Assembly: GCA_023168345.1 (NCBI GenBank)
Contig: AP025689.1
Location: 1,176,001-1,240,000, forward strand
Length of the DNA stretch: 64,000 bases
Origin: Lysinibacillus sp. PLM2
GTDB taxonomy: Bacteria > Bacillota > Bacilli > Bacillales_A > Planococcaceae
Direction: 5' to 3'
Below the pieces are notes generated by a model that had not been told where the DNA came from, ran no database searches, and saw only the letters and a program-made list of their open reading frames with translations. Shown one piece after another: positions 1-7,821 of the stretch. The translations under genes were made by a program, and so were the position numbers. Each line of letters begins with the position of its first letter. The stretch's first letter is position 1.

Positions 1-759
1 CCAACACCTTTAGGTACAACCGTTCAGCTTGGCGATATTGTAGAAGTACGAGAAGGAACTGTATTTAACACTATTTCACGAAGTAAAGGTAAATTATTTG
101 CAGATGTGTCAGGAACAGTGACCTCAAAGGATATTACGAAAGCTTCCGCAGAAGTGGAACAGAAAATTAATGAGCTTGAATTACCAAAGGGTGTTGAAAT
201 TGGTGTTAGTGGTGTAACTGCAGATATGGAAGAAGCATTTACACAGCTAGCTTTAGCTATGCTTGCAGCAATTGCGATTGTCTATTTCATTCTAGTTGTC
301 ACCTTTGGAGAAGGGCTCGCACCATTTGCGATACTATTTTCCCTTCCCTTTACGGTGATAGGATCCCTTGTTGCATTATGGATAGCAAATGAAACAATCT
401 CTGTATCTGCAATGATGGGTATGCTTATGTTAATAGGTATTGTCGTAACAAATGCAATCGTTCTTGTGGATAGAATTATTCATATGGAACGTGAAGGAAT
501 GAAAATGCGTGATGCTATTTTAGAGGCTGGAGCGACTCGTTTAAGACCAATTTTAATGACAGCCATCGCGACAATCGGTGCACTTATACCCCTTGCGATT
601 GGAGCAGAGGGAAGTGGTTTAATTTCCAAAGGCTTAGGGGTAACTGTAATAGGTGGGTTGCTAAGTTCAACAATTTTAACATTAATTATAGTACCAATCG
701 TTTATGAATTATTGTCAAAAATGTTAAGAAAAAATCGAAAAGAACTGGTAGAAGATTAG
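1..759 (+). CDS. RND-family efflux transporter, C-terminal part (5' end outside window)
   Basis: The frame is open from base 1 to the stop at 757-759, giving about 252 C-terminal residues of a protein that is normally about 1000 long. The visible part carries the end of a periplasmic-type porter domain and then the last transmembrane bundle, with motifs typical of AcrB/SwrC-type transporters (a GILMLIGIV-like helix, then LxPILMTAIATIGALIPLA). RND pumps use the proton-motive force to export drugs, lipopeptides or surfactants across the membrane; in Bacillus the homologue SwrC exports surfactin. The substrate here cannot be told. A terminator follows at 806-840. Family assignment is firm; the true start lies upstream of the window. 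Confidence 0.9.
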   Translation, partial: PTPLGTTVQLGDIVEVREGTVFNTISRSKGKLFADVSGTVTSKDITKASAEVEQKINELELPKGVEIGVSGVTADMEEAFTQLALAMLAAIAIVYFILVVTFGEGLAPFAILFSLPFTVIGSLVALWIANETISVSAMMGMLMLIGIVVTNAIVLVDRIIHMEREGMKMRDAILEAGATRLRPILMTAIATIGALIPLAIGAEGSGLISKGLGVTVIGGLLSSTILTLIIVPIVYELLSKMLRKNRKELVED

Positions 760-805
760 GAGCAACTAGTAAAAAAGAAGTAAATATAGTAAGTAAGGAA
801 TGGCT

Positions 806-840
806 GCAACTCGATTCTTTCGGATCGGGTTGCTTTTTTA
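806..840 (+). terminator. Rho-independent terminator of the RND transporter gene
   Basis: An 11-bp stem (806-816 with 823-833, two G-T wobbles) with a CTTTCG loop is followed by six T residues. It separates the transporter gene from cidA. Confidence 0.85.
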
Positions 841-897
841 TATATTTCTAACATAGACATACATTTTTAACAGGCGTAAAATGTCTTTATTGAGGAG

Positions 898-1482
898 GTG
901 GTTGAAATTTTAAAGGAATCGATATATTCCAGTATGATGAGGACTGTACGAACAGTTTTACAAATACTCATTTTATATATATTTCATTATTTAGGTGTAC
1001 TGATAGTAACATTAACCAAAATCCCTTTACCACCAAGTGTTGTAGGATTTATCTTATTGTTTATTTGTTTACTACTTAAATGGATTAAAATTGAATTAAT
1101 TCGTGACGGAGCAAGTTTTTTAATCGGATTTATGTTACTGTTTTATATTCCGCCAATGGTTGGAATTATTGAATATCCACAATTGCTATCTTATAATGGG
1201 TTAATTTTAATTCTTGGAGTAATTGTGAGTACTTTATTTGCTATCCTCATAACTAGCTTCTTAAGCCAAAAAATCGAGAAAAAAGAAGAAATGTGGAAAA
1301 AGCAAACAGTGGAAGTAAATAATCTAGATGAAATCCAGGAAAAAGAAGTAGACCAACCTATAATGGAAAAAGATGAATTAAAAATTCATAATAATATAGA
1401 AAATGAGGATTTAGAAACTGAATTAGAACAGAAGGGAGATAAAGAGGAAGAATATGTTGAGAGTAGCACTATCAATCATTAG
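898..1482 (+). CDS. cidA: CidA/LrgA-type holin-like membrane protein
   Basis: About 190 residues. The first 125 form four hydrophobic helices with the CidA/LrgA pattern (an IPLPPSVVGF-like motif after helix 1). The rest is a long, highly charged glutamate- and lysine-rich tail of roughly 65 residues, much longer than in typical 120-145 residue CidA/LrgA proteins. The family controls murein hydrolase release, autolysis or overflow-metabolite transport together with CidB/LrgB, which follows with a 29-bp overlap. The start is doubtful: the in-frame GTG at 898 sits inside the ribosome-binding sequence AGGAGGTGG (893-901), and an ATT at 907 has the right spacing. Either cid or lrg naming is possible. 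Confidence 0.8.
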   Translation: MVEILKESIYSSMMRTVRTVLQILILYIFHYLGVLIVTLTKIPLPPSVVGFILLFICLLLKWIKIELIRDGASFLIGFMLLFYIPPMVGIIEYPQLLSYNGLILILGVIVSTLFAILITSFLSQKIEKKEEMWKKQTVEVNNLDEIQEKEVDQPIMEKDELKIHNNIENEDLETELEQKGDKEEEYVESSTINH

Positions 1483-2131
1483 TACAATTATTGTCTATTT
1501 GATAATGGCGAAATTATATAAACGTTACAACTATCCCTTCTTAATGCCGGTTATTACTTCGTCTATCGTATTAGTAGTAGGATTATTAATTTTTGATATT
1601 CCTTTTGAAGTATATATGGAAGGTGGACAGTGGTTGCAACACTTATTAGGACCTGCGGTAGTTGGTCTAGCATACCCGCTTTATAATCAACGACATTTAC
1701 TTGTAAAATATAAATATAGTATTCTATCAGGTCTATTTATTGCTATGATGAGCGGTTTAATAAGCATTTATGTATTACTTTCGTTATTTAAAATTGATAA
1801 AGAATGGATATTAACTGCACTGCCAAAATCATTAACTACTCCAATTGCTATGCAGGTAAGTGAAACGATAGGGGGCATTGCTCCGTTAACTGCGGTATTA
1901 GTAATGCTTGCAGGGTTCACTGGTGCAATACTTGCTCCGTATATATATAAATGGACTAAGATTAATTCTCCTATAAGTCGTGGTGTTTCAATGGGAAGTG
2001 CAAGCCATGGAGTAGGAGTCTCTAAATTAAATGAGTACGGGGAAGAAGATCTTTCGATTGGTTCTGTTTCAATGAGTCTTAGTGCCGTTATTGGGGCAAT
2101 TATATGTCCGATTTTTGCACTATTTATATAA
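1454..2131 (+). CDS. cidB: CidB/LrgB-family membrane protein
   Basis: 225 residues, the normal length for LrgB/CidB, with hydrophobic helices throughout. It carries the conserved TTPIAMQVSETIGG stretch and the C-terminal GxASHGVGVSKLNE motif that define the family. It is translated from an ATG inside the end of cidA (29-bp overlap, AGAGGAAG as ribosome-binding site), so the two products are probably made together. The pair is thought to modulate autolysis and pyruvate or acetate overflow at the membrane. No LytR- or CidR-type regulator gene lies next to it in the window. Confidence 0.88.
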   Translation: MLRVALSIISTIIVYLIMAKLYKRYNYPFLMPVITSSIVLVVGLLIFDIPFEVYMEGGQWLQHLLGPAVVGLAYPLYNQRHLLVKYKYSILSGLFIAMMSGLISIYVLLSLFKIDKEWILTALPKSLTTPIAMQVSETIGGIAPLTAVLVMLAGFTGAILAPYIYKWTKINSPISRGVSMGSASHGVGVSKLNEYGEEDLSIGSVSMSLSAVIGAIICPIFALFI

Positions 2132-2137
2132 AAAGTA

Positions 2138-2389
2138 AAAGCCCTTTAATTGAGCTTGTAACAATAGTAAAAGTCACTTTTTAACCAGAAGACGAAGATA
2201 TTCTATCAGGTATAGTAACAAACATACGATTGCTAGGAAGAAGATTAGGAGCTATAGCAGTAAGGTTGTTATTCTAATGTAAGAAGGGAATTTACAACTT
2301 GAAAAAGTGTTTTTTACGGCAGACTAATCTATATAATTCAAAACAAAATGGTCGAAAATAAAGTAACACAGTATATTTAAATTAGAATA
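2138..2389. other. Intergenic stretch between cidB and speA without a recognisable gene
   Basis: About 250 bases between two convergent genes. No ORF with a start and ribosome-binding site, no clear repeat and no strong hairpin other than the speA terminator at its right edge. A stop-free stretch of 29 codons at 2188-2277 reads like coding sequence but has no start. Confidence 0.6.
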
Positions 2390-2437
2390 AAAAGCATCAG
2401 CCTATCAAGTCTCTTACATTAATAGGCTGATGCTTTT
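2390..2437 (-). terminator. Terminator of speA (probably bidirectional)
   Basis: A perfect 16-bp stem (2390-2405 with 2422-2437) whose right arm overlaps the speA stop codon. A T-rich run follows on the reverse strand. It may also stop transcripts arriving from cidB. Confidence 0.85.
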
Positions 2438-3905
2438 AATATATCGGCATACGCTCTTTAATTACTCGAACATATTGCATCGTTCTGTCTTCGGGTCCCT
2501 GTAGAGGGAGTCCTGCATCAATATTCATTTGAATATAATTTATGTTTTCTTCTGTTATTATTTCCCCGGGAATAAAAATGGGAATTCCTGGTGGATATAC
2601 CATGATGAACTCTGCGCAAATATATCCCGCTGATTCTTTAAAAGGAATCATTTCTGTTGGAGAATAAAAAGCATTTCTAGGTGACATAGCAAGAGCTGGA
2701 ATGTCTGGAACACTTAGCTTAGATTCCTTAACCATCGCTTCAGAATCATAGGCTTGTGACATACGTTGTAATGCATTGATTAGTAAGTTCAGTTCTTTTT
2801 TTGTATCTCCTAACGTAACAATACAAAGAATGTTATATAGGTCAGATAACTCAACTTCAATATTTGCGTTATTACGTAACCATTCTTCAGCTTCGTGTCC
2901 TGTAATTCCTAAATCTTTGACACTTATAAGTAACTTAGTTGGATCCATATCAAAAGTTGCTGATGACTTTAATAACTCACGACCAGCGCATTTTAAATGT
3001 GGAATTTTATTAATTCTTTTTCTTGCATCCTTTGAAAGGCGAATTGCTTGATCAATTAAATCGTATCCATGAATTGCTAGTTGGCGTCTAGCACTATCCA
3101 ATGAAGCTAAGATAGGATAAGAAGTTGAAGTTGTCGTTAACATTGAAAAAACGGACTGAACACGATTGATGGAAACAAGTCCTTCACGAACGTTTAAAAC
3201 AGAGCTTTGTGTCAAAGAGCCCCCTAGTTTGTGAACACTTGTAGCAGCCATATCAGCACCTGCTTGCATTGCTGAAACCGGTAACTCGTCATGGAATTTT
3301 ATATGCACCCCATGGGCTTCATCAACAATAACGGGAATATTTCGTTCATGTGCAAGATCAACAATTTGTTTTAAATCAGCCGCAAATCCAAAATATGTCG
3401 GATTTATGACAAGCATCGCTTTTGCATCAGGATACGTAGTCAATGCTTTTTCTACAGATTCTACAGATATACCGTGGGCAATCCCATACTCTGTATCAAT
3501 TTCCGGTGCGATAAAAATTGGGATGGCACCTGCAAGAACTATAGCGGACATTGTTGATTTATGAACATTCCGAGGTACTATAATTTTGTCTCCTGGACCT
3601 ACGACGGACAGGATCATCGTCATAATGGCCCCACTAGTACCTTGGACGGAAAAGAATGTATAATCAGCACCGAAGGCTTCAGCTGCTAATTCTTGAGCTT
3701 CCTTTATGGCGCCCTTCGGTGAATGTAAATCATCTAGTGGAGCAATATTAATTAAATCAATTGATAGAACGTTGTCGCCGACAAACTCTCGAAAAGCTGG
3801 ATCCATTCCTTGCCCCTTTTTATGGCCTGGAATATGGAACTGGATTGGATGTCTATTTCGATGTTTGAGTAATGCGTCGAACAATGGAGTTTCTAATTGT
3901 GACAA
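2436..3905 (-). CDS. speA: Arginine decarboxylase, Orn/Lys/Arg decarboxylase class III fold type I
   Basis: 489 residues from the proposed start, close to B. subtilis SpeA (490). It converts arginine to agmatine for spermidine synthesis using pyridoxal phosphate. Visible marks are QFHIPGHKKG near the N-terminus, the substrate/cofactor loop VQGTSGA, DEAHGVH, the PLP-lysine motif SVHKLGGSLTQSS, and a C-terminal VYPPGIPIFIPGE. An upstream GTG at 3917 overlaps the ribosome-binding site GAGGTGG; a TTG at 3905 lies eight bases after it and gives a protein starting MSQLETPL, matching SpeA, so TTG is preferred. It is adjacent to yktA as in B. subtilis, with one gene inserted between. Lysine decarboxylase activity is the main alternative. 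Confidence 0.93.
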   Translation of the reverse strand: MSQLETPLFDALLKHRNRHPIQFHIPGHKKGQGMDPAFREFVGDNVLSIDLINIAPLDDLHSPKGAIKEAQELAAEAFGADYTFFSVQGTSGAIMTMILSVVGPGDKIIVPRNVHKSTMSAIVLAGAIPIFIAPEIDTEYGIAHGISVESVEKALTTYPDAKAMLVINPTYFGFAADLKQIVDLAHERNIPVIVDEAHGVHIKFHDELPVSAMQAGADMAATSVHKLGGSLTQSSVLNVREGLVSINRVQSVFSMLTTTSTSYPILASLDSARRQLAIHGYDLIDQAIRLSKDARKRINKIPHLKCAGRELLKSSATFDMDPTKLLISVKDLGITGHEAEEWLRNNANIEVELSDLYNILCIVTLGDTKKELNLLINALQRMSQAYDSEAMVKESKLSVPDIPALAMSPRNAFYSPTEMIPFKESAGYICAEFIMVYPPGIPIFIPGEIITEENINYIQMNIDAGLPLQGPEDRTMQYVRVIKERMPIY

Positions 3906-4049
3906 CGCAGGTACCACCTCGCTTTACGTAAATTCAAAACAAGAAGAATTATAGCACCTATTAAGACTCATGACTATAAAAAAATAAAGGAATTTTACTT
4001 TAACAATAGAAAGTATTATGTTATTAGTATTTCGAAAGGGGAGATAAAT

Positions 4050-5009
4050 ATGAATTGGGAGACACGTGTAACAAAATTATTAGGCATCAAGTATCCGATA
4101 ATTCAAGGGGGACTTGCATATTTAGCCTATTCAGAATTAGCTTCAGCCGTTTCAGAAGCTGGAGGTTTAGGCCAAATAACCGCTTTAACATTGAAATCAC
4201 CACAAAGCTTACGTGAGGAAATACATAAGGTACGAGCTAATACAAATAAACCATTTGGTGTTAACTTTGCAATAGGGAATTACGGGAAGGGCTATGAAGA
4301 AATGGTAGAAGTAGCCGTTGAAGAAAAAGTACCTGTAATCACGATGACTGGTGGAAATCCAGCACCTTTGTTTAAATTACTGGAAAACGCAGATTGTAAA
4401 AAGCTAGTACTCGTAGCTGCACGCCGCCAAGCACAGAAGGCTGAAGAATTAGGAGCAGATGCGGTTATGGTAGTTGGTCAAGAAGGGGGAGGGCATTTAG
4501 GGCGAGACGATGTTGGTACAATGGTTCTCGTACCGCAAGTAGTTAATAGTGTCTCCATACCGGTCATTGCTTCAGGTGGAATAGGTGATGGAAGAGGCTT
4601 GATGGCCGCTCTTGCGCTAGGAGCTGAAGGTATTGAAATGGGAACGAGATTTATAGCTACGAAAGAATGTGTCCATGCTTCTCCAGAATATATTGAAGCT
4701 TTACTAAATAGTAGTGAATCGGACACAACGATTATAAAGCGTTCAATTGGTGCCCCTGCCCGTGTGTTAAAAAACGCATTTACAGAAAAAATTCTAGAAA
4801 CTGAAAAAGTATCTCCTACTTATGAAGCTTTAAAGGATTTGATAAGTGGGAAAGCAAACAAAAGGTTCATTTATGATGGTGACTTTTCAAATGGATATGG
4901 CTGGGCAGGTCAAGTTGCAGGTATGATCCAAGATGTACCGACCGTCAAAGAGTTAATTGAACGAATGGTTGTACAAGCTGAAAAAATCCGAGTAAAATGG
5001 GGACAATAA
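4050..5009 (+). CDS. Nitronate monooxygenase / enoyl-ACP reductase FabK-like FMN protein
   Basis: 319 residues, a TIM-barrel flavoprotein of the 2-nitropropane dioxygenase family. Family marks include IKYPIIQGG near residue 14, AGGLGQI, GVNFA, VGQEGGGHLGRD, VIASGGIGDGRG and GAEGIEMGTRFIATKE, which together form the FMN phosphate site. The protein would either oxidise nitronates or reduce enoyl-ACP; the sequence alone does not decide. Start at ATG 4050 behind GAAAGGGGAG. It lies divergently from speA and 21 bp upstream of yktA, so it is probably co-transcribed with yktA. Confidence 0.85.
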   Translation: MNWETRVTKLLGIKYPIIQGGLAYLAYSELASAVSEAGGLGQITALTLKSPQSLREEIHKVRANTNKPFGVNFAIGNYGKGYEEMVEVAVEEKVPVITMTGGNPAPLFKLLENADCKKLVLVAARRQAQKAEELGADAVMVVGQEGGGHLGRDDVGTMVLVPQVVNSVSIPVIASGGIGDGRGLMAALALGAEGIEMGTRFIATKECVHASPEYIEALLNSSESDTTIIKRSIGAPARVLKNAFTEKILETEKVSPTYEALKDLISGKANKRFIYDGDFSNGYGWAGQVAGMIQDVPTVKELIERMVVQAEKIRVKWGQ

Positions 5010-5030
5010 ATATTAAAGGCAGGGTTATTT

Positions 5031-5306
5031 ATGGAATACTCTTATCCGATATCACCAGACTGGACAACAGAAGAGATTATAACAGTAGTTCAATTTTTTG
5101 AAGGAATTGAAAAAGCTTATGAAAAAGGGATTAAACGTGAAGATATGTTAGCTTTATATCGCCGTTTTAAACAAATTGTTCCATCCCAATCAGAAGAAAA
5201 ATCAGTATTTCGCGAATTTGAAGAAGCGAGTGGCTACGTAAGCTTCCAGGTTGTGAAAAAAGCGAAAGAATTAGAAGATGGGGAAATGATTCGAGTTCAA
5301 AGATAA
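5031..5306 (+). CDS. yktA: UPF0223 family protein YktA
   Basis: 91 residues, the full length for this small conserved Bacillales family, with an N-terminal [16 protein letters not shown] signature and an all-helical appearance. The function is unknown; the structure class is a helical bundle by family knowledge. It sits 21 bp after the nitronate monooxygenase gene and its stop codon overlaps the stem of a strong terminator. In B. subtilis it neighbours speA and yktB, as here. Confidence 0.9.
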   Translation: MEYSYPISPDWTTEEIITVVQFFEGIEKAYEKGIKREDMLALYRRFKQIVPSQSEEKSVFREFEEASGYVSFQVVKKAKELEDGEMIRVQR

Positions 5307-5347
5307 AAGGATGTAGCTACAAGGCTTTTGTAGCTACATCCTTTTTT
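5305..5347 (+). terminator. Terminator of yktA
   Basis: A perfect 17-bp stem (5305-5321 with 5329-5345), loop AGGCTTT, ending in a run of T. The left arm overlaps the yktA stop codon. Confidence 0.92.
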
Positions 5348-5492
5348 ATTCCTGTCCTTAAAGGGTTTAAAAAATATACTGAATAAAAATAAAAAAAGAA
5401 TTAAGAAAATCAGTAGAAAAATGTAATGTTTGCTTATCATTAGTGCATATTAATTATACAACACACAAAAAAGTTGAACAAAATTTGAATTT

Positions 5493-6122
5493 CTATTTAT
5501 TTATCATGACGTTGTATATAGGTAAGAGTGCTTCAAAAGTTTCTTCAGCAATCGACAAGAATTGATCAGACGAAAGTTGAACAGCCTCTTCACGGGAAAT
5601 ATGACGTCCAACCAGAAAATCACTTTTCTTTACGTCGTGTAAATAGGTTAACGCATGTTCCAATTTTTCTTCTCTACCTATTTCTAAAGATATAGCATCT
5701 TGAGACATATGATTGTTTGAGAAGATGAAATTGTTTGGAAGGTTATCGAATATTTCAATATTCTCAAGTAATCGTTTCGCCATTATATTTTTTTGTGGCG
5801 CCTCATAGATAATCGCGACAATGATGAATAAATACGTATCCCAAAGACCAATTTGAAAATGAGGAAGAGCTTTGTATCCACGTTTATAAGGAGCAAATGC
5901 AACCCAAGAATCTTTTGGAGGATTTACTGTTCTTCTAGCGTGTTTTGCAACATGTGGGAAAAACTCTTCACCTTGATTCAAACTAAGGTACTGAGAAAAG
6001 TGCTCACCAAGTATTTGGAATTTTGGACGGACAATAGTTGTTAGTGCTTCCATACGTTGCTCTAGTCCATCAATTCTAAAAACATCGAAATCTTCATTAG
6101 TCCATTTAATTTTATTTAACAT
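5493..6122 (-). CDS. yktB: UPF0637 / DUF1054 family protein YktB
   Basis: 209 residues, the normal length for DUF1054. The protein has the family stretches WVAFAPYKRGYKALPHFQIGLWDTYLF and YEAPQKN. No catalytic motif is known; function unknown. The ATG at 6122 is chosen over a TTG 18 bases upstream because AAAGGTGG is well placed before it. It is reverse-oriented, facing yktA. Confidence 0.88.
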   Translation of the reverse strand: MLNKIKWTNEDFDVFRIDGLEQRMEALTTIVRPKFQILGEHFSQYLSLNQGEEFFPHVAKHARRTVNPPKDSWVAFAPYKRGYKALPHFQIGLWDTYLFIIVAIIYEAPQKNIMAKRLLENIEIFDNLPNNFIFSNNHMSQDAISLEIGREEKLEHALTYLHDVKKSDFLVGRHISREEAVQLSSDQFLSIAEETFEALLPIYNVMINK

Positions 6123-6234
6123 CTTTGTTCCACCTTTCAAAAATGATGTTTATTTTCATTGTTTTTTGGGAAAAATCTTGTAACAATAGCTTTTCGTGAA
6201 AAAGTTTTTTAAAAAGGAAAGGGAAGTGATTCAT

Positions 6235-6432
6235 ATGAAACAGATGATTAAAATTATACGTAAAGTTGACATTGAAAAGCAATACGAACATGTTTTACGT
6301 TTAGAACTTGATTATGAATTAGCCTCACTTTATTCCGCTATGCAAGAAAACAATGAAGAGGAAATGGAAAAATGTAAAAAACGCCTGAAGGAGATTCAAG
6401 ACGAGTTAGATGGTCTTCATGCATATGTATGA
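6235..6432 (+). CDS. Small hypothetical protein, YkzI-like
   Basis: 65 residues, highly charged and predicted helical (many Glu and Lys, with a possible coiled coil over residues 20-60). No recognised domain. Its position between yktB and yktC and its size match B. subtilis ykzI, but I can only call similarity from context. ATG 6235 follows GGGAAGTGATT; an in-frame GTG at 6196 lacks a convincing ribosome-binding site. A terminator follows directly. Confidence 0.6.
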   Translation: MKQMIKIIRKVDIEKQYEHVLRLELDYELASLYSAMQENNEEEMEKCKKRLKEIQDELDGLHAYV

Positions 6433-6450
6433 AAATTGCATATTCAACTA

Positions 6451-6488
6451 AAAATCACTTGCAAATCACAAGTTGCAAGTGATTTTTT
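6451..6488 (+). terminator. Terminator after the ykzI-like gene
   Basis: A 14-bp stem (6451-6464 with 6473-6486) followed by T residues. The suhB promoter -10 begins right at its end. Confidence 0.85.
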
Positions 6489-6496
6489 GTTATAAT
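6487..6496 (+). promoter_or_regulatory. Extended -10 promoter of suhB
   Basis: TGT-TATAAT at 6488-6496, a perfect -10 with the TGn extension. No good -35 lies 16-18 bp upstream, where the terminator hairpin sits. It is about 60 bp before the suhB start. Confidence 0.6.
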
Positions 6497-6555
6497 GAAG
6501 TATGGGATATTACAATGATTTCATACAGTATCCCTGTTTGGGAAGGTGGGGGAAA

Positions 6556-7347
6556 ATGGATTTACATCGTATTGATGAATTTGCAAAGGAAATGATATTT
6601 GAAGCTGGGAAACGTATAAGGGATGCCTTTTCATATGAACTAAAAGTAGAAACAAAATCGGATGCTAATGATTTAGTTACAAACATTGACCGTGAAACAG
6701 AATTGTTCTTTATTGAAAAAATCAACACTTTTGCTCCACATCATAAAATAATTGGTGAAGAGGGAATGGGAGAAAAGGTTGAATCCCTTGATGGGCCAGT
6801 TTGGATTATTGACCCAATCGATGGTACCATGAATTTTGTAAAACAACATCGTCATTTTATGATTACAATTGGTTTTTTTGTTAACGGAATTGGAAAATTA
6901 GGGTACATATTTGATGTGATGAGAGAGGATTTGTTTTATGCAATCGCTGATGAAGGCGCATGGTATAATGACTCTCCACTGCGAAAATTAAAGCCAATCG
7001 ATATAAAAGAGGCTGTTATTGGAATTAATGCAAGCTGGGTTACACCAAATAGACGAGTAAACCATGAAAAAATAATCGATTTGGTAAAAACAGTCCGGGG
7101 TACTCGTTCATATGGTTCTGCAGCAATGGAAATCGCATTTGTCGTAAGTGGAAAGTTAGATGCATACTTATCGATGAGACTTTCTCCTTGGGATATTGGA
7201 GGAGGAATAATTATCGCTAAAGAGGTTGGTGCTGTCGCAACAAATTTCAAAGGCGAAAATTTTGATTTATTATCAACAGATACATTTATCATCGCGAACC
7301 CATCCATTCATCAACTCATTTTAGAAGAATATATTGAAGAAAAATAA
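6556..7347 (+). CDS. suhB: Inositol monophosphatase family phosphatase (YktC/SuhB)
   Basis: 263 residues. It carries both IMPase metal-binding motifs: WIIDPIDGTMNFV around residue 85 and the C-terminal SPWDIGGGIIIAKEVGA, plus the upstream GEEG (DNIDRETE, IIGEEGMGEK). The family hydrolyses sugar and inositol monophosphates with Mg2+; B. subtilis YktC also has reported NADP phosphatase-type relatives, so the in vivo substrate is open. ATG 6556 is chosen because GGTGGGGG precedes it and the product matches the family N-terminus; the frame is open 54 bases further upstream without a good ribosome-binding site. Confidence 0.92.
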   Translation: MDLHRIDEFAKEMIFEAGKRIRDAFSYELKVETKSDANDLVTNIDRETELFFIEKINTFAPHHKIIGEEGMGEKVESLDGPVWIIDPIDGTMNFVKQHRHFMITIGFFVNGIGKLGYIFDVMREDLFYAIADEGAWYNDSPLRKLKPIDIKEAVIGINASWVTPNRRVNHEKIIDLVKTVRGTRSYGSAAMEIAFVVSGKLDAYLSMRLSPWDIGGGIIIAKEVGAVATNFKGENFDLLSTDTFIIANPSIHQLILEEYIEEK

Positions 7348-7396
7348 AACACCGCAATAGTGTTTAAGTAGAAACTTAACACTATTGCGGTGTTTT
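7346..7396 (+). terminator. Terminator of suhB
   Basis: A long stem of about 22 bp (AACACCGCAATAGTGTT paired with AACACTATTGCGGTGTT) followed by TTTTGTTT, overlapping the suhB stop codon. Confidence 0.9.
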
Positions 7397-7487
7397 GTTT
7401 GTTAAAACAACAGAAGGAATTTTTCTTGTTTTGTCCTTTAATGAATGTAATTCTTTTTTAGTGAAAAAATAAAAATTAATAATTGTA

Positions 7488-7673
7488 TTAAAGGTATCCC
7501 TGATTACGAAATTTGCGTTTCATTGTAAATCCTAATAAAAAGACTACAATTAGAGCGATTACAGCAGCAATCGCACCAAATACACTTTGAACAGCTATAG
7601 CATAGCCAATAGAAACCATCGATAAAATTGCAGCTAAAGCGAAGATAAACATGACAAGTTTTGCTAAGTTCAT
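7488..7673 (-). CDS. ylaF: Small membrane protein YlaF (DUF5325)
   Basis: 61 residues: two hydrophobic segments (about 4-24 and 29-49) and a basic C-terminus KRKFRNQGYL. The size, the two-helix topology and the place just before typA, in reverse orientation, match B. subtilis YlaF. Function unknown. A strong ribosome-binding site AAAGGGAGG precedes the ATG. Confidence 0.8.
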   Translation of the reverse strand: MNLAKLVMFIFALAAILSMVSIGYAIAVQSVFGAIAAVIALIVVFLLGFTMKRKFRNQGYL

Positions 7674-7749
7674 TTAAAAGCCTCCCTTTTTGTTAGGAAT
7701 TTCATTCATATCCATTTACGTAATTAATAATTTGATAAAAAAACTTTAA

Positions 7750-7779
7750 AAGACAAGATACTTCTACATGTGCTATAAT
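7750..7779 (+). promoter_or_regulatory. Sigma-A type promoter of typA
   Basis: -35 AAGACA (7750-7755), an 18-bp spacer and TGC-TATAAT, an extended and perfect -10 (7771-7779). The transcript would start near 7786, about 35 bp before the typA ATG. Confidence 0.65.
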
Positions 7780-7821
7780 AACACAGTTAATCATACGAAA
7801 AAAAGAATGTGGAGTGGAATA

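Noticed and set aside
2188-2277. 29 codons without a stop between cidB and speA that read like a gene fragment
   Set aside because: No start, no ribosome-binding site and no recognisable family; could be chance in an AT-rich gap.
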